From positions 87,644,501-87,708,500 of the forward strand of contig NC_091245.1 in the NCBI RefSeq assembly GCF_042477335.2: DNA of 64,000 bases, in the 5' to 3' direction. A program made the position numbers and the translations under genes. The notes beneath the pieces are model-generated. The model worked only from the letters and a program-made list of their open reading frames with translations, ran no database searches and was not told the origin of the DNA. Origin of the DNA: Ovis canadensis. Taxonomy: Eukaryota > Chordata > Mammalia > Artiodactyla > Bovidae. How positions within the stretch are numbered: the stretch's first letter is position 1; each line of letters begins with the position of its first letter. Shown piece by piece: positions 1 through 10,100 of the stretch.

Positions 1-40
1 GGGTCACAAAGAGTCAGACACAACTGAGCGACTGAGCACA
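1..40 (+). mobile_element. Bov-tA-type SINE, 3' end only
   Basis: Tail of the SINE seen whole at 18567-18777 and 37449-37656, with the CACAAAGAGTCAGACACAAC signature. It is cut by the window start. Confidence 0.7.
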
Positions 41-205
41 GCACAGGGAACCCCACTCAGTGGTCTGTGATAGCCTAGAGGAGAAGAGAATCTGAAAAAG
101 GATGAATATATGTTTATGTATAATTGAATCACTTAGTTGTACACCTAAAATAAACCAGGATTATAAATCAAATATACTTCAATAAAATATTTTTTAACAG
201 CAAGC
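41..205 (+). mobile_element. L1 3' end fragment
   Basis: Matches the common ruminant L1 3' end (CTGTGATAGCC, AATTGAATCACTTAGTTGTA, TATACTTCAATAAAAT). Repeated at 18778-18937, 37657-37820 and, without the SINE, 55970-56185. Confidence 0.6.
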
Positions 206-229
206 ACAGATCACTCTCTTGAAATCACC

Positions 230-959
230 TTGGGTCATATGTGTTATATGCTAACATATAACATATCCCAGGGTGAGGGCTGGGACTGCGGATCTAGGCA
301 GCCAAGGGTGTCTGGGTCACTCTGACTCTGGTCCTGTGTGGAGTCATCCAGGCTGTCACCCTTCTCTGGACACCCTCTGGAGCCACCCACTCAGAGCACA
401 GGTCTTCTCCCCTGGGTCACATTCCCACCACACTACCCCTCACTGTCCCATCAATGTGAGAGACATGGAGCTGTCTGGCAGGACATCTCTGGAGCTGCAC
501 CTGGGTACTCTCTCTGTTGTGCAGGAATCTGGATTTAGATTCACAAGTGAGGCCATAAACTACTTGATTAATTTATGTTATATCTTTATTTTCAGGCTCA
601 TGAGGAGGGCAGGGCCCTCCAGAGTCCCTGAGAGGAAGACATGGAGGGCACATTTCCTTTCTCTGCCTCCTATCTACTCTTCCTGCTGCACTGATACTCA
701 TTTCTGGAAGACTGTAGCTATCATGGATTGTAATCATGGGGGAGCGTTAGGATTGCCTGGGGTTCTCATCTTCCTGTAACCCGGGCCGATTTAATGTTAT
801 GATTCAGGCTTGTTTCCCAAGGGCACTGGCAACTCCCCCGGTTAGCTGACGTCTCTCTGGGGTCGGGAACCAGGGGAGCCCGACCTCGGCGGCCTTTGAT
901 CTCTAGGTGCCCAGAGATTGGTTTCCATAGGAATCTGCTGAAAGAGAGACAAGAGTAGA
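230..959. other. GSTM upstream block, unit 1
   Basis: Unique-looking sequence upstream of copy 1 that recurs at about 18965-19690, 37845-38575 and, diverged, at 56210-57610. Open frames exist here but they change length between units through small indels, so I see no coding support. It may hold distal regulatory elements; nothing specific is recognised. Confidence 0.4.
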
Positions 960-1111
960 CCCTGCTGCGTCGGCCAGGGGCTGAGTCAGGGGCTGGGCTG
1001 GGGCGGGGCCGAGAAGCGGGGCGGGTGCTTCCGGCCCGCTTCTCTGGGATTCAGAAGTTTCTAACCCGACTGCGCTGGAGCTTCTGCACTTTGAGCGTGA
1101 TAACCTGTACC
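960..1111 (+). promoter_or_regulatory. GSTM copy 1 proximal promoter and 5' UTR with ARE/AP-1-like site
   Basis: GC-rich, TATA-less stretch just upstream of the ATG. GCTGAGTCA at 980-988 reads TGACTCAGC on the other strand, which fits the antioxidant-response/NF-E2 core TGACnnnGC and includes an AP-1 site. A GC box (GGGCGGGGCC) lies at 1001-1010. NRF2-type induction of GST genes is established; use of this particular site is inferred. The transcription start was not located. Confidence 0.6.
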
Positions 1112-4100
1112 ATGCCCATGATTCTGGGTTACTGGGACATCCGCGGGGTGAGCGGGGGTCCCCCAGGGCGGGGAAGGTGGAGGCGGTTGGGAAATGCTGC
1201 GCCCTCCTGGGAAAATGCTGCGCCCTCCTGGGAAAATGCTGCAAAGCTGAGGCCGGTTCAAACCAGAAACTTCCGCAGGACTTGCTGCTGCGGAGCCCCT
1301 GTCCCCTCAGCCCGATCATCTTCTCTGGGTGCTGGCATGTGTGTGTGTGGCGTGGGTGGGCTGGTGCAGGTGACGGTGCTGAGGGAGTGGGAGGTGTGGA
1401 AGTGACCTGGAAGAGTGAGAGTTTTGCAGTCAAGACTGACGTCTGCCCTTTGTCCCACCATCTCTCGCAGCTGGCCCATGCCATCCGCCTTCTCCTGGAG
1501 TACACGGACACAAACTATGAGGAGAGACAGTACTCGATGGGAGATGGTAATGAAATCCTTTTTCTGTTGTAACTTCTGCTCAACTCATGCTGATTTGTTG
1601 CCAAGCAACCCATGTTCTGCCTTTGTTGCTCCCATCCCTTAAACTCCACCAGCTGGAAAAGGGACCTGCCCCCTGTCAAACCCTTTGTGGGTGCAGCTGT
1701 CCTCCAAAGCAGGCCATGAGAGCCCCTGTGGCAGCCTTGGGCTCCATTTAGTGCTTGCATTAGCTCTCTGTAAGCCTCAACTCAGGAAGGTTCCAAATCC
1801 TTCTACGTGTGCTTTCCCCCAAAGCTCCATGTGAGATTAGAATCCAGTTCAGAATCCATATCCATCAGTTCAGGGGGTCTTGCCTCTGACTCCTTGGTAG
1901 GTCCCCCGGGAAGGAAGGTTGGATTTGTGGGAGATTGTTTCACTGCATCTTCTTTTTCTCAGCTCCTGACTATGACAGAAGCCAGTGGCTGAATGAAAAA
2001 TTCAAGCTGGGCCTGGACTTCCCCAATGTAGGTGCAGGGGCTGAGGTGCTGGGAGGGGGAGTGGACAGTGTCTCCATCCATCTCCTTTCCTGGCTTAGAG
2101 GTTTCAGGAAGAGGTGCCTTCTGCTCTTGTCTCTCAGCTTCCTGGTTCTCTCCTCTGCCCTTTAGTGATACTCTGTCCCAGCTCATCCCTCCATTTTATA
2201 GCATGTTATTTAGTGCCTACCATGGGACAGGCTCTGTGCCTACTATGGGACAGGCTCTGTGAAAGCCAGGTTTCATTTCTGCCCTTGGTCAATGGAAGGG
2301 GGTACAGGGGAGTCTGGTGGCGTAAATAACCAGACCCTGTTGTTCTTCCAGCTGCCCTACTTAATCGATGGGACTCACAAGCTCACCCAGAGCAACGCCA
2401 TCCTTCGGTACATCGCTCGCAAGCACAACATGTGTGAGTGGTCCTGGGGTTGGGGGCAGGGGTGCAGGTCGTCATGCCCAGGGCTGGGCTGGAGGAGATA
2501 CTGAGGTTGAGTCTCTGTTTTGTGGCCACAGGTGGGGAGACAGAGGAGGAGATGATTCGTGTGGACATTTTGGAGAACCAGGTTATGGATGTCCGCTTTG
2601 CTATGGCCAGGATCTGCTATAGCCCTGACTTTGTGAGTCCTCTCACTTGGGGGGACAGCGTGTGAGATGCTTGTCACAATCTCATCGACTGGTCTTTTAG
2701 ATTTTTACTTCCTTAGTAACTAAGACATTTTCTTGGAAACTCTGATTCAGTTCCCACCAAGAGAGTCCAGCTTCTCCTGGATGGAAATTCACTTCCTAGA
2801 CAGGATATTTTCCTCCTTAGCCCAGCACCTCTTCTCCTCATAAGACCGAAACACATGTGTCCAGTGGGCAGCCCAGGGTTAGACTTTATTCCTCTCCCTC
2901 CTTCCTTTCAGCTTCCAGTTCCCTCCAACTGTCCAGAAAATGCCCATGTGTCCACACCATTCTAGTCTCCTACACTGGAACATAGGACTTCTTTCCTAGT
3001 CATTTTAGTGTTGATCAGCCTGAGGTCTGAGGCCCAAGCTCCGCCAGGTCTCACCTCACTGCTGGTCTGACCCAGCGCAAGTGTCTGGAGCTGAGTGGTG
3101 ACAGGTCCAGGAACAGTGTGTTTTCCCTTTGCCTTCCCATTGCTTCTCACAGATGGGAGATGGTTCCCATAGGAGTCTAGTGAACACAGGTGGGTTGAAT
3201 TGCTCCTGGGCCCTGACTCATGTACAGTCAAGGGACATGAGTGCTCCCCTGACAGCTGGGATCAGACACAGCCCTGGGAGGACTGCTCTCTGCCGGGGGG
3301 TCTGTGTGTGAGGGTGGTGACAGCTGTTTTGTGTCTCAGGAGAAACTGAAGCCCGGTTTCTTGAAGGAGATCCCTGAAAAGATCAAGCTGTTCTCAGAGT
3401 TTCTGGGGAAGAGGCGTTGGTTTGCAGGGGACAAGGTAAGTTGGCCGGCTTTGGGGGCGGGAGAGCTGTCATTTTTCCCTGGTTCAGAGTTCGGTGCGCA
3501 TTCATGCTTTGTCTTCCTGCAGCTCACCTATGTGGATTTCTTGGTTTACGACGTCCTTGACATGCACCGCATATTTGAGCCCAAGTGCCTGGACGCGTTC
3601 CCAAACCTGAGAGACTTCATCTCTCGTTTTGAGGTGATTCGCTTGAACCCCTTGTATTTACATTTTTCTTCTCTTCCTTATTGTCCCTGATTTTGTAGTT
3701 GGAACTACAATGAAGAATAGCATTTATGGAGAATCTTGTTTACCAGTATTTCTCCTCAGTTACTGATGTGTATTGTGTCACATTTAATCTTTATAACATT
3801 CCTACATGTGGAACAATTATCCTGTCCATTTTACCGATAAGGAATTAAGCTGAAAGGATAAGTAATTTCTGAAGGTCACACAACCAGTCCAGGCTGTGCT
3901 GGGCTCCCCGTCAGACCGTCTGGCTTCTACGGGCAGCAGTCGGTGCCTCTCCGTTTCCTGTGCTGAAATGAAAAGCTCAGGTCCTTTTATTGTCTGGGTT
4001 CACAGTTCTGGAAAGTGTGTAGGAAGCAGAATATTCAGGAGATGGTATGCAGCTGGCATTAGTAGAATGGGACACAGTAGGATTGATATCAAGTACTAAA

Positions 4101-7100
4101 AACAGAGACGATATATTCTCCTGATCTCCAAAGGGCTCTGCAGCAATTGAGCCTCCACCTGTTGTTCTGAGATTGTCAGATCTGTAGTTGGTGCTGGGAT
4201 TTGGGTACATACAGAGGAGTCCTGTGCAAGGATTTCATCTTGACACCTCTTACGGTGGGCAGTTCCTTTACTCCTCATCTCCAGTCCCTTTTTCCTTCCT
4301 GTTATCCCAGTTTCCATCCCAGAGATGCAGTAGTACATCACTTTAAGTCAGACTCACTGATCTGATCCTCTCCCCTGTAGGAGACACTGTGTCAGGCACA
4401 AGTGGGATACAGAAGTCATGCACTCCTGGTGCCCAGCCTCTTGGGCTCAGTGCAGCTGGGGAACTATAGGAACCCTGAGCAGTGTGGTGTGGGTGGAGCC
4501 ACCTTGGTTCTGGAGGAGCACAACCTGACCTCACCTCCCAGCTCATCACTGACCCAACTGGACAGCAGCAGAGTCTGCTTTGTGACAGATATGGGAATTT
4601 GGAGCTCTCGTCCAATAGGTTTTTTGGCCTACAGTCTGTTTTGTATTCCTCCTTCCCATACTGAAATTTGCTTTCTCAGCTAGTTCTCATCAGCTCTGGT
4701 TTTGGTCCAAGGCTTGTTGCCTTGAGAATTTTGCAAGAGCTGGGGTGACTGTCCAGCAGGGAAGATGGGGACAAATGTGGCCTGCAGTGTGGCCTGTTGA
4801 GCCCTGGGCTGTGGGGCACAGGCAGTCCTAGATCTTGGAGTCCTGGGCACTCTTGGGCACTGTCTGTCTTGGCAGAGTGGTGCACAGGTACACCTGAGTG
4901 TCTCACTGTCTGGTTGGCTGTAGCAGGACTGAGGATGATGTAGGCTGAGGCCAAGTGAGAGTGGACTCGGGTCCCATGCCAGGCAGTTGGTCTGTGTCTT
5001 CTAAGTGGAATAATTAGAGTCTGGCCTGAGCCAGTCTTGCTGCTCCACACCCTCCTATCAGGTTTCATCCATGTTTTGCTGAGTAATTGGCTGAAATGTG
5101 ATCTCTTCTTTATGTTGCCTGGCTGCTTTCTGAGCCCTTAGTTTTGCTAGGCGTTCATCCCTCTGTGGGCAAACCCTGTGAAGTAGGAGCCTTTTCAGAG
5201 ACAGAGATTATTTTTTGCTTGATGAGAGGAGCAAATACTCCTATGATGAGATGTTGATGAAGAAACATTTGACACCACTTAAGAGGAGTGAGTTTTGACT
5301 TTATTTGGAGACCTTCAATTTTGTTTGGAACCCAGGAGACAGCTTCTGATAGAGCTCTGGAGATGTAGGGTAGGAGACAATAGGTCTATGAATTTTTGGC
5401 TGGGATGTACGTATAGTCAAGCATGCATCTTGGTAAAAGATTAATGCTAATTATTGAAAAGCAAACATCTCAAGTTAATGATCTCAGTGCTCTTCTCTGT
5501 GTAGGAAGATGGGTAAATCTGGAGTCACGAAAATTCTGTTTTTGAGATGCATCCTAACTCTCTGGGGCCCCATGTCTAAAACACAGAATGTTTCATCCTG
5601 GTTTTCTTCATCCTGAAATCTCCTCAGGGTGGACTGTCTGTGGTTGATGCGGATATTGAAGCTTACCCCTTTCTGTAACCAGTTAGGAGCGACTATCTTC
5701 AGGCTTTTACTGGTCATGGAAACGATATAAGATTTGCATTCTTTTATTTTGATAAATTTTAAAAAGTTGTTTATGTAGTTTTGGCTGGGCTGGGTCTGCG
5801 TTGCTGGGCCTGGGCTTTCTCTGGTTGCAGGGAGCTCGGTCTGCTCTCTAGCTGCGGTGCTCCGGCTTCTAACGCAGTGGCCTTTCTTGTTGCAGAGCAG
5901 CGGACTCTAGGCCCTTGAGGTGCAGTAGCTGTCGCTCTCAGGCTCTGGAGCACAGGCTCAGTTGCCCCGGGGCATGTGAAATCTTCCCAGACCAGGTACT
6001 GTACCCATGTCCCCTGTTTTGGCAGGCAGATTCTCAACCACTGAGCCGCCAGGGAAGTGCTTCATTCTTGACAAATCCTTTAAAAGGCTGTAATTTAGAT
6101 TTTGGGTGAAGGAGCCTTTCCAATTGTTTGAATTTAAAAACACCTCTTTTCTGTTATTTTTTCCCTTTGGTGTTAGAGTCTATCTTGTTAAGTTAATCAG
6201 GCTTAGTCTCAGGTCATTTGTGCTATATTTACATATCTGACATGAAGAGGTTTTTAAAAATATGTAATATTTTTGGCTACATTGGGTGTTGGTTGTGTCA
6301 TGTGGGATCTTCCGTTGTGGCATCCGGCTTCTTCTGCTTGTGGTGCGTGGGCTCCGGAGCACATGGGCTCAGTAGTTGTGGTGTGCGGGCTTAGTTGCCC
6401 CAGGGTATATGGGATGTTAGTTCCTTGACCAGGGATTGAACTGCCTTCACTGCACTGGAAGGCAGATTCCTAACAACAGGACCTCCAGGAAAGTCCCCTG
6501 ATACGTGGAGATTTGCAGGACAAACACAGTTGCTTTCAATTCCCTGAAGAACTGGGCTGCTACCTAAATGATATCAAAAGATGGATTTGGCCAACTACAT
6601 TTTTTAAAAATTTTGCTTTTTTATATCAGTAGGAAAATTTCCAACTAAAGTGGAAATCAAAAGATTTCTATATTCTAGAACTTTAGGGATCAGTGTATCA
6701 TGTGTTCAAATGTTTGCAGAAGGCCCTCTTTCTGAGTGCACAAGTCAAACTCAGTCCTGTTTACCCTAGGTCAAAAACAAAAGCAACCAACCAAACAAAA
6801 CTCCCAAACCAAACTCCAGTATTGCTTTTATTAAGTACCAGGCACCAGCCTCAGTTGGATCCAGGGTATCGGAAGCATGGACGGCAAGGCAAGAGAGATA
6901 TATAGATATAGAGAGAGATAAGGGAAGAATTTGCAGTTAAGAGAATAGAGGAGAGAAAAGAGGCCGATATTCCTTGGTTTATGCAGAAAGCCAATAAAGC
7001 CTCAGATGAGAGACTTGCTCTGTTCACGTAGGCCGCAGGCGCCCTCTCGAATAGCAGAAGGTGCCCCACCTTGGGCACCTTCTCGACTGGGTCTAAGAAG

Positions 7101-10100
7101 CCCAGGCAGGAAATTGAACTCAGAGGGCCCCTGCACTCCAGGGAATTAGCCTGAAAAAGAGAGAAAGAGAAGCTTGTGTAAGCTTGTGTAAGACCCGTAA
7201 CTTTATTTTCAAAAGGAGCTTATATACCCTAAGTTTTACATAATGGAAGATGCAGAGTCATGCAGGGGCAGCAGTCCTGACCCTTATCAATACCAGGCTT
7301 TCTTTCTGCATACCTTTCTGTATACAAAAGGTCTCAGGTGATTTACATTATCTTCTGGCCAGGAGGCCTGTTAACATTTTATGGCTCTTTTCCTTGATAA
7401 ATGTTAATCAACCAAAAACCTCATTTTCCCTTAAAGTGTTTTTTCTTTATTCTGCATCACCCTCAAAGTACTAAATAAAGTTACATTCCTAAAGAATGAA
7501 GGTGCAGTAGGTTACCACAAAGAAAGTACTTAACTCACAGATCTAATGTTGCTAATGCCAGGGCTACTACCTGTTTTTTCTATATACCAACTATATCAAC
7601 AAATAAAAGATATGAAAACTTGGCAGCTAGTATTGGCTCAACAATGAAACTGTTAACCAGTTCTATTCTAATGATTTTTAACTTCTTGACAGGCTCTACA
7701 TTCCTAGAGTGTTTTAAGCTTCCTATGCCTCTTGCAGTTGGGAGGCTGTAAACAATCACATGCGTAGTTGTAAAAGTCTAGATAAACTTGTCAGGCAGGC
7801 TAGTAAGCCACCAGAGGGGTTTTTGGATTGAAACACTCATTATGCCCAGGAGACTTATTAACCAAAGCTCTAAGTTGATTTTCTCAGAGAAAGGTGGTCG
7901 GGGATAGCCCCCTGTTAATGTCAGAGGAGTTGGTGAAAGTCATAAAGTAGTAAGACAGACAGACTCTGGTTTTTGGGGTAGATGCTCGAGCAGTTCCAGG
8001 GGATCCCTCGAGTCCTGATCCGCCTTGCCCATCAGGTCTCTCCGCATAACCTTGTCATGGGTGGGATCTCCCGTGCTGGCTCCCGACAATAAGGCCCTGA
8101 ATCTTAGATTGCAACTTTATCCTTATGGTGTGTCGGCTCAGGTAAGCCTGTTGGTTTCCTCTGTTATCTTTAATTAACATTTCCTGAGAGGCAGATGATA
8201 TGCCCTGTCTTATGCCAGGCAGGGGCGCATTCCCCAGTGAGACATGTTTGTATATCCCCACAGTATAATCAGGTAAAAGAGATATAACCATCTTACATAA
8301 AGCCTGTTCAAATATACCACTTTTTAGCGTGTTACTGAGTCCATGTTTAGTCTGCTTGCTGCACAGCGGGCCAATCGCTCAGAGATAATGTGCAGACTGA
8401 GAAGCTGGCAGACTAATGTCTCAAAATAACCATCTTATCAGGATCTGATGCCAGGCTCTTTTATACAGCAGAGAAGGGGGAGGTGAGGAAGTAAAGTAAA
8501 AAGGTCATTAATATTGCAAACTTCTCCTGGAATTGCCAGCCTCGGGGAGGGGCTATGTTAATTTTTTCCTTCCTGTAGCCATCCACATGTGGACAGGGTC
8601 CTGAACAAGGGCACTCTGGCTTAACATTCAGGCATAGGGGCAGGGTTCCCCAAGGCAGGCCTTTATGTATGGAGGGTATCCTCGTAGTGAACAAAAGCAA
8701 TGGGAAGCAAGGTTTAAAGTAAAAGAAACAGATCTGGCCTTCTCTGTGGGTAGAGTGGATAAGAATCTGCCTGCCAATGCAGGGGACATGGGTTCAGTCC
8801 TTGTTCTGGGAAGATTCCACATGATGCAGAGCAACTAAGCCTGCACCACAACTCATGCGCCTGGCTCTCGGGCCTGAGAGCCGCAGCTACTAGTCTATGT
8901 GCTGCACCTGCCTCCTGAAGCCCCCGCACCTAGAGTCTGTGCACCACCACAGGGGGAACTATGGCAATGAGAAGCCTGTGCGTCATAATGAAGAGCATCC
9001 CTCACTGGCTGCAACTAGAGAAAGCCCAGCTCATAGTGAAGACCCAGTGCAGCCAAAAAAGAAAAAAGATACAAATCTTAAAAAAAAAAAAAGAAACATC
9101 CAACATGGAGGCAGATTTTGTTCTTCCCCTTAACAAATAAACTTTCATCTCAATTCTATCAACTATTAATATTTTACCTTTAACCATAGCCCTTGTAAGG
9201 ATCCTGTTAACAAGTCTTGGTCTTACAAGGAGTCCCAGAAACTTTCCTTTGTATTCCCTGGCCATTTTACCCAGTTCTATCCCCAGTGAGGGGTTGAGCC
9301 AAGGGACCCAGGCTTTTTTTGTCAATCTTTATTGGATTGTTTGGCATATTGCCCTGAGCAATTGCTGGTGAATTTTTGTACTTTCTTCCCTTTAAATTTT
9401 TCCTACACTGTGGTAAATAGAGTGGATTTGTTTGGGTCTCTTTAACATTTACGGGGACTGATAAGGGGTCTTTTTGGCTCGTCCAAAACATCTTTTTTGG
9501 TAGTGCTGTATCAAAATCTTTAATTTCATGCCATCAAAGTCTGTTTCATTTATCCTACCTCTTAATAGGCATCTAAATATTTTCATCCTATTGGGACCAG
9601 TCCCTTTAAAATTTTGAGTTTGTAGGAAGAACTCACTTGGCTTTCCCCTCAGCTTTTAACTATTCCCTTGTTAATTAACCTAATGAACTTTAATTATTCT
9701 TTTGTTTTTATTAGCATCTGTAATATCCATTGAGGGGAAGCTGAGACCATAAATATAACTCTAGGAACAATGTTTGTTGGTTGGTTGATTGGTTTGAAAC
9801 TAAGGAAGTTCTTAAGTTTAGCCACCATTATATATCTGTGTATCCACCCCTTAGTTTGATTTTTCCATAGGGACCAGCTAAACAAATGTTTTCAATGAGA
9901 GATCTCTAAAAATTTACCAATTTAGCAGGTTTCCCAGTTTAAAGGATCCATTGTTAGAATTCTTAGTCATGATTCAAACCAATAAGAGGCAAGAGGAATC
10001 CCCACAAGAGAGTGCGAAGGATGCAGCCTTCTTGGGAGCCAGGAAGCTTACTCACAAATATCGTCTAAGAGAGTAAAGGACTTTGTTGTGCAGGGAGACA

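Noticed and set aside
273-779. 168-codon open frame upstream of copy 1, with relatives at 19009-19362 and 37889-38419
   Set aside because: The frame changes length between units (168, 117, 176 codons) through small indels in otherwise near-identical DNA, and the protein resembles nothing I know. It is a chance frame in duplicated sequence.
1190-1242. Possible CRISPR-like short repeat array
   Set aside because: It is a direct tandem repeat without spacers in a mammalian intron.
903-1511. 202-codon minus-strand open frame over exons 1-2 of copy 1
   Set aside because: It is antisense to real GSTM exons, low-complexity and Pro/Ser-rich, and shortens in the other copies.
9002-9491. Minus-strand frames of 107 and 74 codons in intron 7, considered as a gene
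   Set aside because: Not preserved in units 2 and 3, and they lie in repeat-derived sequence. At most they are eroded interior of an old mobile element.
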